Origin: Hypericum androsaemum
Lineage: Eukaryota > Streptophyta > Magnoliopsida > Malpighiales > Hypericaceae
Assembly: GCA_963995505.1 (NCBI GenBank)
Contig: OZ023195.1
Span: 5,414,109 to 5,478,108, forward strand
Length of the DNA: 64,000 bases
Direction: 5' to 3'
The position numbers and the translations under genes were made by a program. Below are positions 11,610 through 23,820 of the stretch, piece after piece. The notes beneath the pieces are model-generated. The model saw only the letters and a list, made by a program, of their open reading frames with translations, did not search any database and was not told the origin of the DNA. Within the stretch, counting starts at the first letter, position 1, and every line of letters starts with the position of its first letter.

Positions 11610-12060
11610 TGATGCAGAAGTCTAGAGGTCAAAATTCTAGAAGTCAGATTCTAGGGGTCACATTATAGAAATATTTTTGGACCATTTATTCATTACATAT
11701 GGTCAAATAAGATATCATTGGAAAGGACTGGATGACTAGTTTCCAATGAATTAAACGGTTTATAATTTAGAATTGTTTAGAGAAAGTTATTAGACTTTTT
11801 GTGAGGTATGTCCAGGAATTTCGAAAAGATAGAAAAAGAGTTAATGTGAAATCAAAAGGTCATTGTATCCTTTCTCTATAAAGGTCATTGTAAGGATGTA
11901 AGGTAGATGATTTGAAAGAAATAAAGTTATATTTTTTAGTAACTCATTGTTTGAGTTATTCTTCTTTGGTTTTGAATATCTTAGGTGGATTCCTAAGGTT
12001 GTTCGGCTCGTATGCTAGTTGTTCTTGGGGGCTTGATCCTCTCTACTCTCCATAACATCA
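11610..12060 (+). repeat. 5' LTR of the gypsy element
   Basis: 451 bp, TG...CA ends, matching 13107-13576 over its full length with substitutions and small indels. Confidence 0.9.
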
Positions 12061-12065
12061 TTAAT

Positions 12066-12078
12066 TTAGTATCAGAGC
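12066..12078 (+). promoter_or_regulatory. Primer binding site (tRNA-Met type)
   Basis: TTAGTATCAGAGC, one base off the common plant site TTGGTATCAGAGC, five bases after the 5' LTR. Confidence 0.8.
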
Positions 12079-12491
12079 TCCGAGTCTTTCCATGGCTAGA
12101 TGATGGCTTCGAGGTGCGAACGTTAACCTACCTCCCATTACGTGTGATGTTGAGTTGGACGAATTGAAGAGGCAAGTGCAACAACTCTAACTACAGCTTG
12201 AGCGCCTTCAAGCTAACCATGATGATTCTTGTCATGGTTCGTAGAGGAAAGGATATTAGTCCTTTTCATGAGGATTCTGACTCATCCTATGAAGGGATTC
12301 TTTTTCGATCTCATGGCCGTGAAAACAATGGTAACCGAATCTATAACTCCTACCCTGGTGAGGAGGACGAAATTGATGAAGAAGAGATTCGTATGATTCA
12401 ACATCTCTTAAGGACAGAACGTATGGAAGATGATAAGTGGCTCTGTTATAACTTTTTTCGCACCCGTTGTACATAGCACGAGAAGGTAAGA

Positions 12492-13000
12492 ATGGTCATC
12501 ATCGACAGTGGTAGTTGTGAAAATGTTGTTTCTCATATTATGGTGGAAATTTGTTAGCTCAAATTGGAGAAATATCTTGAGCTGTATAAGCTCCCTTGGT
12601 TAAAGAAAGATAACGTTGTTCATGTCGACCAATGTTGCTTCGTAATATTTTATATTGGAAAGTACCACAAGAACGAGGTTATATATAATGGGGTTCCAAT
12701 GGATCAGTGCCATTTACTTCTTGGATGGCGTTGATTATATGATAAGATGGTGATATATGATGGGTTTAAGATTACTTATTCTATCATCAAAGATGGCGTT
12801 AAGTTCACCTTAGCACATTATAAACGAGAGTGTAAGCTCAAGCCATCAAATATAGAGGGGAGTACATTGCTTCCAAAGTCTCAATTTCTTCATGTAATGA
12901 ATCGCTCCAATGATGCATTTGCACTTGTGCTCTTAGAAGAGAATAAAGATCAAAAGCACACTCCATCTAGTCTGAAGCCAGGGCTCGAGGAATTCTAAGA
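12492..13000 (+). pseudogene. Ty3/gypsy aspartic protease remnant
   Basis: The frame from 12492 reads MVIIDSGSCENVVS (the D-S-G catalytic motif), later VPMDQCHLLLGW and YDGFKITYSIIKDGVKFTL, the usual end of the plant gypsy protease domain. It then reaches LEEF and DVIPNEI, where reverse transcriptase would start. In-frame stops lie after EIC and after LLLGWR. The polymerase domains are deleted. Confidence 0.85.
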
Positions 13001-13106
13001 TGTTATTCCCAATGAGATCTCTCCTAGGTTTTTACAACTTATCACCATATACCGGAGAAGACGAAGAAATCGACTTGAGGACAAGTCTTTTCCAACCAGG
13101 ATTGAA

Positions 13107-13576
13107 TGATGCAGAAGTCTGGAAGTCAGAATTCTATAAGTTATAATTCTAGAAGTCAGATTCTAGGGGTCACTTTACAGAGATATTTCTGGATTATTTT
13201 TTCATTAAATATGGTGAAATAAGATGTCATTGGAAACGTCTCGATGTCTAGTTTCCAATAAATTAAACGGTTTGTAATTTAGAGTTATCTAGAGAAAGTT
13301 ATTAGACTTTTTGTGAGGTGTGTTCAACTCTGAGAAAGTAAAATAAGAGTTAATGTGAAGTCAAAAGGTCATTGTATCCTTTCTCTATAAATATCAACCT
13401 TTGCAGGGATGTAAGGCAGATGATTTGAAAGAAATAAAGTTATATTCTAGAGCAACTCATCATTTGAGTTATTCTTCTTTGGCTTTGAATATCTTAGGTG
13501 GATTTCTAAGGTTGTTTGGATCGTATGCTTGTTGTTCTCGAGAGATTGATCTTTTTTATTTTTTGTTATAATATCA
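13107..13576 (+). repeat. 3' LTR of the gypsy element
   Basis: 470 bp, direct repeat of the 5' LTR. It follows a short purine-mixed end of the internal region and is followed by the TSD TAACC. Confidence 0.9.
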
Positions 13577-13581
13577 TAACC

Positions 13582-16500
13582 CTTTATTTTATGGGTCTAA
13601 ATCTATTAATAATTTCACCAGAACTTACATGATTCAAACCGTATAACTAATTTCCATAACATAACAAATTGAACCAACCACTCAGAACACAAAATCGTCC
13701 ACTTAGAACAAACCGATAGTAATTACAATGTCAATGAATAACTTAGACTAACAAACATGCGCACCTAAACCAAGTTAATATATCAATAGTTCTACCTAAT
13801 ACGCACTTACTAAATTAATAAATTACTTTATCAATGGAGCATACCCATGCTAGTAATAACCAACCGTTCCACCTTACATGAATTTAATTAATTAATAAGT
13901 TGCACTTATGAACGAAATCAACCTGCACAGCGCCCATGACAGTAACCAACATACCTAACAATACACATATAGACAATAACAGTATAATAGAACTAGGAAC
14001 TAATGTACGGCAATTATTTACAACAACTAAATAACACAACCAACTGAACTTCAAGATTAGATTCATTTTAGTTACTTGAACCAAATGTAAAATCAAGAGT
14101 TAAATAAAAAATACCCCGAATTAAAATTAACAACAATTAACATCACAGTTCACTTCACTTATAACTTTAACTTCCCAAGACCACCAAGTCTCACGTTGCT
14201 CCCTCAACCTTGGTGAAACTATAAGGTATATACACGTATGCCGTCACCTAAGCCTTATCGTCGGTGTCAAAGATCTATGACTCGCCCTTGGTCTCCAAAT
14301 TAGGAATTCCCTTTGCCGTTCTTGCCACATCGCCGATACCGAAATTTGATTGTACATATAGGCCATTCTGCATCATGTTGGGTCCAGGGTTGCAACCTAA
14401 ATGTAAGAGGGAATTCTACATTGGCATATATGTAAGTATGTTTAATAGAACAATAATTACTTACCAAAAAAAATTTAGTGAAAGTAATACGAACTCGTAT
14501 CGAGCTGTATATAGTCTCATGAAAAGCAAAGGAAAATTCAGGTACCACTTGCCAGTGCAACGACTTGGCAAAGATCGCTAGCTTATATGCATGCATTTGG
14601 GTTAAATAATGGGATACGAAATTAATTTGGTTTAATATTATGTTAGAATATTTATATATAATTTAAAATCTTAAAAGAACGAGTATGTGAATTTTCACCT
14701 TTATAAACGAATCCCGTCACTAAAAACTTGATTGTAAAACCACGAAGTTGACTGTGGGCCCATTACAAAATCTTGACTCAGTAGCCCATTACGTATTAGG
14801 GAAGAGCCCAGTAAGTTCACACGGTACTAAGCAAAACGCAAACAGGCTACTGCTTTGGGTGAGTTATTGGATTTCATGAGCTGAAGCACAAATAGAACTA
14901 GTATATATCTATAATGTTGTTGCAACTTTTACAGTTTGCTAAAGGCAAAAAAACAAAAATATAATAAAAAGATATTAGTCAGGTTTTTTAGTGGATGTGA
15001 TTGGGAATTTGGGATCCATGATTTTAGACATTAAATAAAACATTATTAAGGTTTAATAGAACCCTACTCGACTCCAAATATTAAGTGTGTCGTATGTCAA
15101 ACGATGCGAGATCATCTCACTCTTTTTCCTATTGTTGGAATGCCTCATATGTGATTTTCATTTTCTGGTGGGAGACGATTTTTTTATTCCTTGGGATGGA
15201 AGATCATTAATTATTATGATGAGAATGGCTAAACCAAGAACCATCTCCGGCTGCAATTTCCTACACGAAATTCCAATTTTTGAAGGATAGTGCTAGGTGG
15301 ATAAAGGGCGTGTGGATTTGGTCCGGAGTGAAGGGTCACTTCGGACTGTTTGGACTGAAAGTACCGATAATAACATGCTCTAATTCTGACAATGACATGT
15401 TCGGTTACTGATAATGGCATGCGGTTACGACAATGACATATCTTGTTACTGTTAATCGCATGTCGGTGATCTACTTGGATTCTATGTCGCGCGCATTTTT
15501 TTTATTTTTACCCCTATTTTTTAACTTATTTACAAAAATTCTTTTGTCTATTAGTCCAAATAGTCCGGAAAAAGCCCAATTCGAACCCACTCTGGGCCCG
15601 GATACTGGATAGTGCATTAGGTCGGGAGGCTACGTATGGTTGCTACTTTTACCCTGTAATGATTTGATCAATGAAATGAAATGAATATATACCCCGTAAA
15701 AAAAGGAACGGTCTCCGGCTTTTGTGCCTGGAATTGTATTTGAAGTCAGAGGACAGCAGATCTTGGTTCTTAGGATTTGACCGTTATAAAGTTTTTAAGT
15801 TACACCCAGTTTCTTTAATTTAATTATATTTGTCAAGCCGACTGTCTCGCCGATCACTTTGATTGTTTCAAGGGAAACCGACGATAAAAAGTAATACCAA
15901 AACAATTTCTTATGGATAACCAAGGAATCCACATAGAGATGAGCGAATTGAAATAATTTGGTAAGTAAATTGTTATAACATAATTAATATATTTCGAACT
16001 CGAATCATTAATTTTGCCACTTTTTAAATTTTTAACGGATTCATATCCCAATTAATAGGTATCAACCAAAACATATATATGGCTAATATTTTTCACTCTT
16101 AATTTTTTACCTAACTTGACTCAAAATTAACCAGCTCCATAGTGTCCAAAATCGTACTTGTCCATCACACATAATGAGATGGGTGGTTCAACATATATTC
16201 GTGACACCTAATACTTTTATGAATTTAATATACGGGTGCATGATCATAAGTTTCTTTCCTGTCATGGTTCTTGCAATCACTAATTAATAAATACTAAAAA
16301 TTTGGGCGAAGGCGATTGGATGGTTTAAAACTTGGAAGTCACGGTTAAACTTAAACTCAAAGCAATAGAGATAGAAATTGATGTTTCGTCAATTCCAAGG
16401 CTCCGATCATATTCTCTCGTTGCATATGATATGTCTCCTTTCGCATGATCCATGCTAAAATTGGAAAATAAAGGTATAGTCGTTACTAATACGTAAGCTG

Positions 16501-17300
16501 TCATTACACGCAATGTTGGGAGCAAATTGCGGTATTTGTATTGGTCTAACTAATAAGATAATTGAAATTTTTAGGAATATCTTAATTTTAAATTTTACGA
16601 ATAAAAAAATAGTACCAACATAATTATTCATAAGTAGAAATGTTAGTTTGATTCTAAATATCAAATATTTTATAAAAAGTTGGTCACTTGACTTCCCGAA
16701 AAAAATTCGGCCAATGATATTTGGTTGAAACATCAACTTCTGCAAGAAAACTCTGCAATTTTTATTATATTTTTTTATAAGTAAAGTATCATTCGTCTTA
16801 AAAGATTATACTAAGGAAGAGTACACCATTGTTCTTGTACCAAAGTCACGAGATATAAAAGAATGATATGCTTTTAATTATACTTATATGACAATACCTA
16901 AAATTTATAAAAATAATTATTTTCGAATCTAGCTACCAGCTGCAGAAATGTTAACCAGACCAAAGAAACCAAAAGTTCTGTTTTAAAAATTGAAGCCAGC
17001 CCATCGACGGTGCGAGGAAGTATGACTCAATACGGAGGAGACTGATAAATGGAGGAGATGGCAAATATTTTTTCGGTACATGCAAAAAAAATATTTTTTG
17101 GTATAGACAGAAAAAATATGTTAACTCATAATTTTATCCGATTCAAAATTAATTATTTAAAAAATAATGAGCAAATAGTCCTCTAATATTTATTTATCAA
17201 ATATGAAAAATAATAAATATACTGACCTTTCATGCTAGATGGTCCAATTCGCAAACTTGTTGGATGTTTTGGGAATTAAAAAAAGCCTCCAAATGGCAAA
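13582..17300. other. Gene-poor spacer
   Basis: AT-rich DNA with only short, unsupported reading frames. About 15364-15470 has four degenerate copies of a roughly 20-27-bp unit around GACAATGACATG. About 15640-15705 resembles a LINE 3' end (GATCAATGAAATG followed by A-rich DNA) without coding sequence. Nothing else was recognised. Confidence 0.4.
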
Positions 17301-17329
17301 TTGGTAGAAGGTCAAAGGTGGTCCGTCGC

Positions 17330-17445
17330 CGTTTTGACTCCAAAAACGTGGCAAGGAATCTTGTCATGCCACGTGTAAGATGACGATTAGAACAGCGAAT
17401 GAGGCTCCATGGACAGTGGACAACAGTATATAAGCACATGACAAA
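17330..17445 (+). promoter_or_regulatory. Promoter-like patch with G-box and TATA
   Basis: GCCACGTGTAAG (a G-box core) lies about 55 bp before GTATATAAGCACATG. This spacing fits a plant core promoter, but no coding sequence follows downstream. Confidence 0.3.
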
Positions 17446-17449
17446 AATT

Positions 17450-20200
17450 CTCCCTAAAATTAATCCCAATATTAATACAACCAAAAAATATTAAATCCAG
17501 CTCAATGCGTGCTTTACACGATACCTTGTCTTCCTCTTTGGTACCATGTACGTGCTCAGCTATCCACTAGGCACTACCCCAGTTCTTAATTGGACAAGTG
17601 ATTAGACTCAATAATATAAAGGATTTTTTGGTAGAATATAATATAAAGGATTTGGCAACCAACAACACGCAATTTTTTTTAAAGTTCTGGTCGTCCTCCT
17701 CCTCGGTACCCGCAAAGTAGTACAACTACTGCGCAGAGTTTTGGATTGAGTGGAGACAACATAAAAGTCATCCCCACGAAGGAAATTTCGTTTAGACCAT
17801 CAAATTTTATTAAAAACCGTGTCTACAGATTTGACAGTCATTAATCCGGTACGCTCTTTATCCTGAATCATAGTTCGACCAGTCGGACCACATTTTTTAA
17901 AACCTTCGTGTTGAGTGATTGGTAAACTACATTAAATACATGATTTATTTCATTCATAAATTTAAATGGAAAAGCTCAATATGGAAAAAAGTTTATCATA
18001 AGTACGATACTTTTTTATAGAATATATGAAGTAATTCGAGCCCTTTTATGAAAGGGATTATTTACCATAGACAAATATGTCAATTAGCGAGGACAATTTT
18101 CAAAAGTTTTATCATTACGTGATAATTTATAAATTTTGACAAATATTTCAATATTATCGTATTGTCAGTTTGAATTTGAAGTTATTGTTTATAATTGTGA
18201 AAAAAATTTACATATTCACTATTTTAAAGTTTTCTTTACATTCTAAAATTCTAACCGCACATGTGGTCGGTCATATTGAGTCCATCCGAGCCCGGAATAA
18301 TTTTTTTCCAAAAAGATTAATTGGAACAAATGGGAACAGGGACGCCCCAACAAAGCTGTAGCGAATTGAGGTTCAGAACACGACGTGGGAAAACAACTAG
18401 GCGGCTGGCTACTCCTGTCGACAATTTGGGTAGCTTTCGACCAAATAAATTAGACAAGTTAAGAAAGCATTTCCCCACCGAAAAAGTTAACACCTATCTA
18501 GCTAGCAAATTGAATTATGGATATGTATTTATCTTTTGAACAGTTTGCGTAGAAAATTAATGCTTAGATACAAATTTAGTGTAATTATTATTGGAGTTAA
18601 TAATATAAAAAATAAGCAAGTCCATTAAAAAGGTCTATTAAGCCAAAGTTTGCAAGAAATTAACTTGGCTTACACATGATAAAATGAGTGTCATGTGAAA
18701 ATCACGTTAAGCACCGGATAAACTTTTCTATATTATATTTATATCTATCCAAAATCTTAACATAAGGTCTAACTAGATTTTTCATACTTCTAACCAAATT
18801 CACCGTATTATCGCTTAATTTTGTATTTCAAACACTAAAACAAATATTCAATTTGCCGATAATTTTTTCCTGACGTGGAAATTGGAATAATGGACAAATG
18901 GATTGTGATGGTGTAACGAAGTTCGAAACGCGTCGGCGGACAGATACATTCAAAAGCATATAGAACCATCTTCCTTTAAAAACTAGAAGTAGGCCTGTCC
19001 AATTGAATTATCAATTAAGTTTTAAAAATCATTCGTCTGCCTAATCTAACCCTTATTAGGTATTTTCGTGGACTGATCTTGGTACCTTCCAGGAATTGGT
19101 CGGTAAGTAGATTCCATGTACTAAAAATAAAGACCCCCAACTGATTAAATGATTGGAGAATAAAATAGCAAAAAACTTTTTTAGAATAAATATTTGATAT
19201 TTAAAGTAGAACATTATCAGATTCGATATAAATACGAATTTTTTAACAGTATTTTTTTACGTTCGTAATATCATAAAACTTTAACATGAGTTTATAAAGA
19301 AAATAGGACTGCCAACAGTACAGCTTTGGTGATAAAAAAACATAAAATGCTCATCTAATTTTCATGGTGGATCCCGGATTTCTTTTTTTTGTGGGGGGCC
19401 AAATATGTAGTCTTTTTTATTTTTGTTTGCAAAAGTATCAATTTTGTGGATGCAAATTGAACTTTGGTTGATGCTTGATTGACTTTTTTTTTGCGGGATA
19501 ACCACTGAGGATATTCTTTTTAAGAGTTGATGTATTATTACTTTTTTAGGTAAACATATTGACTAGTTGATGTATTATTACTTCAAGTAGATAAAATGTA
19601 CAGACTGCACATAAGTTTTCCATTCATTAGCTTCTTTTTATTTTCCATGTAGCCCCGTACGGATTGTTTTCTAAATTATCTATTATCCGGTCACTCAAGT
19701 AATCTAAAATCGAGTCAAAATTTAACATTTTCAACTTGTAGTTAAAAAAGTAATAGATACGGTTGTCGTGTTTTTATTTAAAAAAGGCATGAATTACCAT
19801 TTCGAGATACTAGTAAATTACAGAACCAACCCCTCGTCTAATTAAGTAGCAGCTTCCAGAAAATTAGATCCACCGACTGCCCCAAATCAAGATTTAGAAG
19901 TCGCAGTCCACGCGGTTGGAGTGGAACCCGAAAATCCCAGAATCTTAACGCCTAAAATCAGAGAAAGATCCGGTCGTTTAGCTATTAACAGTTTAACCAC
20001 CGGACAACGAGTAAGATGGACTCCAAAACCCGACAAATCAATACTTTCATCAAATCTAATTGTTGAGAATGAATCTTAAATATTTGCTAAACAAGATTTT
20101 ACACTATCCAAAAATACTAGTTCAAATTTAAATTAATCGTAATTCAAATACCGAGCGGATTAACGTGTGAGAGAGGGTAGAGAACAAGGACGTCACCGTC
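17450..20200. other. Gene-poor spacer
   Basis: AT-rich, with no recognisable gene or element ends. Short frames at 18170-18539 resemble nothing known to me. Confidence 0.4.
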
Positions 20201-20215
20201 ACGCTCCATAATACG

Positions 20216-21173
20216 TAGGGATGGCAATTAGACCCTTATCCTGAGGGTCTACCCTAATTCAGACCCGAAGGGTCCAAGATCCGTTGACTTTGACCGGGTC
20301 TAGACCCTTATCGATCCTGATATTTTAAAAGGATAAGGGCATGGATATGGATCTATAGGATCCTGCCCTGATCTTACCCGAATTTTATAAATTAATATTA
20401 AAATAATATATATGTATATTAATTATTAGATACAATACCAAATTCTCAATTTTTTTGGTAGCTAAATATTCTTTACTAAAATGATAGTTCAAAACAGAGC
20501 AAGCACAAAAAAAAAATGATACAGGGACCCAATATTTACATCAGTTACAAACAACTCCAGCCTCGACCAAAACGTTCCCTCAACCTCAAGAGCTGAAGAA
20601 GAGGGATCTATAAATCCTTGTAGGCAATCAAGAAATTGAGCAACGATTAATTGTGAATGATCAAGCTATTCGTCCAAAGAATCAACTCTTGAGCATGAAA
20701 GAAGACAGAATGCAGGAGAAGCTCATTACCGCACCTCGCCTTATTAAAGATAATACTGTACGAAGCAGCCGCAAGATAATATTGTATGAAGCAGCCATAG
20801 GCCCCATGTAATAGCAGCTAAAATTACGAACCAAATTCTCAATTTTAACTTACCTAACTTCAACTTTTTTTGGATTTGCTTGTTTGGTTTCTTTGTATTG
20901 ATTTGTTTAATGCATGAAAATGTCTCACTGCTATTTAAAAACTATCAAAAGATAATTTAATTTTTAAAAATTAAATATTTTAAAAAAATTGGACCCGCGG
21001 ACCGCCCTGATCCTGCCCGGTTTTTTCGGACCCAGATCCTGCCCAAATCCTTATTTTTAAAGAGGATAAGGATAATGATCTGGATCCACTATTTAAAAAG
21101 AGGATAAAAATATGGATCCTATATATCTTACTCGAATAAGAATATAGATCCTACCCGGATCCTGCCATCCCTA
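20216..21173. mobile_element. Non-autonomous hAT-like transposon (958 bp)
   Basis: The ends TAGGGATGGCA and TGCCATCCCTA form an inverted pair, flanked by an 8-bp duplication with one change (ATAATACG at 20208-20215, ATAATATG at 21174-21181), as expected for hAT. Both subterminal regions are full of GGATCCTGCC and GGATAAGG words in opposite orientation. No transposase. The minus strand at about 20490-20660 holds an unrecognised open piece (FLDCLQGFIDPSSSALEVEG), possibly a captured fragment. Confidence 0.9.
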
Positions 21174-21341
21174 ATAATATGTAAGTAATAACGAATCATC
21201 TAGACCATCGTTATTCACTAACTAACTAGTCCACCTCCATTCCTCTCTCTTTCTCCCTCCTCCCACTGTCTTCTCTCTCTTCGTCTGCTTTTCCCATTCC
21301 TCCTCCGTCCATTTAACTAATAAAATATTCCCTTCCTCCGT

Positions 21342-21542
21342 TACTATATACTTTTATAGTCGCCTTCGCCTCCTTAGCCAGACGGCTCCCGTTGACACTT
21401 TTTCAATACATGAATCAGATTCTCAAAAAAGTAGAAAACCCGTAATAGAACTCTGTCGGCCGCCCAGATCTGAACACCGTTTCCCCCGGAATCCATTTTC
21501 CTAGAATCCATTTTCCATAATCTCCAAATACTTAGCTTAGGA
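21342..21542 (+). promoter_or_regulatory. Core promoter and leader of the GT92 gene
   Basis: A TATA-like ACTATATAC lies near 21342-21350, followed by about 190 bp to the ATG. CT-rich DNA lies just upstream (21240-21300). The hAT element ends only about 170 bp before the TATA-like word. Confidence 0.45.
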
Positions 21543-23294
21543 ATGGAGTTGGACCAGAGAAGGAAGAGGAAGAAGATAGTGTACAAAGGGTACGGGAAGC
21601 GCTTTTCAATGAGGTCATCGACGGTGTTCTTGTCCTTCTTCGTGTTCCTCCTCTTCGTATCGTCGGACCGGTCGTTCATCCCTTCTGGGTCGTTTAGGCC
21701 GGTCCTAAAGGTGCCAACTTTACCCTTGTTTCCCAGCCGCTTAATCCTCCGGGACCCTGTCGACACCACTAGGCCACTCCCGGTAGTTGAAGGCAGGGTC
21801 TTGTTCCCTGACCATTTGATGCTAATTTTGACCGGTGGGATTCACCCAAGTGAGAGCCTAGTGTGTGTGTACTATGGAGCGGTGAATTCTAGTGCTGGAG
21901 TAGTGGTTAAGCAGGCAATTTCGGTGGATGACTACCAGGAGGGGAAGTCCATCGTCCGGTGCGAGCTCCCGCCGCCTCGTTACTCCGCTGAGGTGGGTTT
22001 GCGGCGAGCGGGGGAGGCTGTGGATGGTGGTGGTGGTGGGGTGAGGAGTAACCGGACGGAGGAGGGGGAGGTTCCTTCTTGGGAGGGTTTGGTGTATGAT
22101 GCAATGGTGGATAGGAACACGGCGGTTGTGTTTGTCAAAGGGTTGAATCTCCGGCCGCATAGAGCATCCGACTCGAGGCATTACCGTTGCCATTTTGGTT
22201 TGAGTAGATTTGGTAGGGATGAAGCAGGGTATGTGTTTACTACTAAAGCTATTACAGCTGCCCAGGAGGTAGTTAGATGCTTGTTGCCGCGGAGTATCAA
22301 GAATAATCCGGATAAGGCGCAGGGGATTCGGGTCACCATTAGCCGGGTTGATGCTGGTGATGAGGGTCGGAAGCAGTTTATACCTTCTGTGGCCAAACTG
22401 TACAGTGCCAAGTCCTATCCTCGGAGTGGAAGCAAGAAGTATGGCCTTTGCGCTTGTACTATGCTCTGGAACCAAGCATCGTTTCTGAGAGAATGGATCA
22501 CTTACCACAGCTGGCTCGGGGTGGACCGTTGGTTTATATACGACAACAACAGCGATGATGGGTTGCAGGAGGTGATTGATGAGCTTAACTTGGAAGACTA
22601 TAATATCAGCAGGCATGTTTGGCCGTGGATTAAAGCTCAAGAGGCTGGCTTTTCGCATTGCGCGTTGAGGGCTCGGCGTGAGTGCGATTGGCTGGGATTC
22701 TTTGACGTTGATGAGTTCTTTTACTTCCCTAGCCGTAAAGGGCAAGCTCTACCGGGTCAGAATTCGCTAAGGGAGCTGGTTGCAAACTACACGGACTCTC
22801 CCACGTATGCAGAGATCAGGACAATTTGCCACAGCTATGGGCCATCAGGGTTAACTGCAGCACCACCTGAGGGGGTAATGGTAGGTTACACTTGCCGACT
22901 TCAGGCACCCGAGCGGCATAAATCTATTGTACGACCAGACCTCCTCGACATAACTCTCCTCAATGTGGTGCATCACTTTAGGCTACGGGATGGATACAGG
23001 TACCTGAATGTGCCTGAAAGCACCGCCTTAGTGAACCACTACAAGTACCAGGTCTGGGACACCTTCAAGGCCAAGTTCTTTCGGAGGGTTTCTACCTACG
23101 TTACGAACTGGCAAGAGGACCAAAATCAGGGGTCGAAGGACAGGGCACCTGGTCTGGGAACTGTGGCTGTTGAACCTCCAGATTGGCGGCTTCAGTTCTG
23201 CGAAGTATGGGATACCGGCCTCAGGGACTTTGTTTTGGCCAACTTTGCTGATCCTGCTACTGGGGGATTTCCCTGGGAGAGATCTCTAAAGTAA
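21543..23294 (+). CDS. Glycosyltransferase family 92 protein (583 aa, single exon)
   Basis: GT92 (DUF23) enzymes are Golgi type II membrane glycosyltransferases; plant members include galactan synthases and several unassigned enzymes. The N-terminus is basic (MELDQRRKRKKIVYKGYGKR) and is followed by one membrane anchor at about residues 26-42 (STVFLSFFVFLLFVSS). The catalytic part is typical: CTMLWNQASFLREWITYHSW, DRWFIYDNNSDDG, then FFDVDEFFYFP, where D388-V-D390 is the likely metal-binding DXD. A histidine-rich stretch, LLNVVHHFRLRDG, and the C-terminal LVNHYKYQVW are also family-like. It is full length for the At1g27200-type clade (memory, not alignment). The Gly/Arg-rich insert near residues 154-172 is probably a loop. 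The long minus-strand frame at 21858-22745 is a shadow. Substrate not assigned. Confidence 0.93.
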   Translation: MELDQRRKRKKIVYKGYGKRFSMRSSTVFLSFFVFLLFVSSDRSFIPSGSFRPVLKVPTLPLFPSRLILRDPVDTTRPLPVVEGRVLFPDHLMLILTGGIHPSESLVCVYYGAVNSSAGVVVKQAISVDDYQEGKSIVRCELPPPRYSAEVGLRRAGEAVDGGGGGVRSNRTEEGEVPSWEGLVYDAMVDRNTAVVFVKGLNLRPHRASDSRHYRCHFGLSRFGRDEAGYVFTTKAITAAQEVVRCLLPRSIKNNPDKAQGIRVTISRVDAGDEGRKQFIPSVAKLYSAKSYPRSGSKKYGLCACTMLWNQASFLREWITYHSWLGVDRWFIYDNNSDDGLQEVIDELNLEDYNISRHVWPWIKAQEAGFSHCALRARRECDWLGFFDVDEFFYFPSRKGQALPGQNSLRELVANYTDSPTYAEIRTICHSYGPSGLTAAPPEGVMVGYTCRLQAPERHKSIVRPDLLDITLLNVVHHFRLRDGYRYLNVPESTALVNHYKYQVWDTFKAKFFRRVSTYVTNWQEDQNQGSKDRAPGLGTVAVEPPDWRLQFCEVWDTGLRDFVLANFADPATGGFPWERSLK

Positions 23295-23800
23295 CATAAC
23301 TACAAATGGAGTGGAGGTAATTGCAGCTATCAGAGGGTGTAGAATTGGGTAGCCATACTGCAGATATTGATTCTTCATACTTTTTCGTTTTTTCTTATTG
23401 TGTCACAATTTTTTGGCTAGTAATTAGATTAAAGGGCTCTTACACGGTTGTATAGGTGCAAAGTGATTCTTTTTCTCCATTGTTCAGATTTTGATGTATT
23501 ATTCTATGGAGATTGCAGTAGTTGTTCATAGTTTCTCATAATTAACACCTTAATTGTAATAACCCTCAAGGATTCACAGAACTACATAGCACAACAGCAC
23601 GATAAAAACCATGTTGAAGGATCACATACAGATTTTCAAAAACAACATTGGATGGCTAGTCCCTTAGGTGAGCTACTGACAGCCTCAGGAAAACTGTAGA
23701 ACCAGGTTGAAGCACAATGAGACAAGAAGATCACCTGGAGTTGAAGCGACCTTTATTGCACAAAAGCTGGTACAAAACTCAAGCGTTCACTATAGAACCC
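23295..23800. other. 3' flanks of the converging GT92 and CCB4 genes
   Basis: The two genes are tail to tail, with about 525 bp between stop codons. This space must hold both 3' UTRs. No further frame is supported. Confidence 0.5.
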
Positions 23801-23820
23801 CATCATACACCGGCGACGAG

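Larger units (their letters stand above)
11610..13576 (+). mobile_element. Internally deleted Ty3/gypsy-type LTR retrotransposon
   Basis: Two direct LTRs (11610-12060 and 13107-13576) start TGATGCAG and end in TATCA or ACATCA. They are flanked by a perfect 5-bp target duplication, TAACC (11605-11609 and 13577-13581). A primer site resembling the tRNA-Met type follows the 5' LTR. The inside is only about 1 kb and holds gag/protease remnants without reverse transcriptase, RNase H or integrase. The two LTRs differ at many positions, so the insertion is old. Confidence 0.92.

Noticed and set aside
10967..14260. Complete older LTR starting TGTCACGACCC
   Set aside because: A plausible left end, but no matching CA end with a TAAAT target duplication could be found downstream.
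15600..15705. LINE insertion
   Set aside because: Only a 3'-UTR-like word and A-rich end are visible, without coding sequence or target duplication.
21858..22745. Long open frame of 295 codons on the minus strand
   Set aside because: It lies entirely inside the GT92 coding sequence on the other strand, has no family features, and is a shadow of a GC-rich gene.
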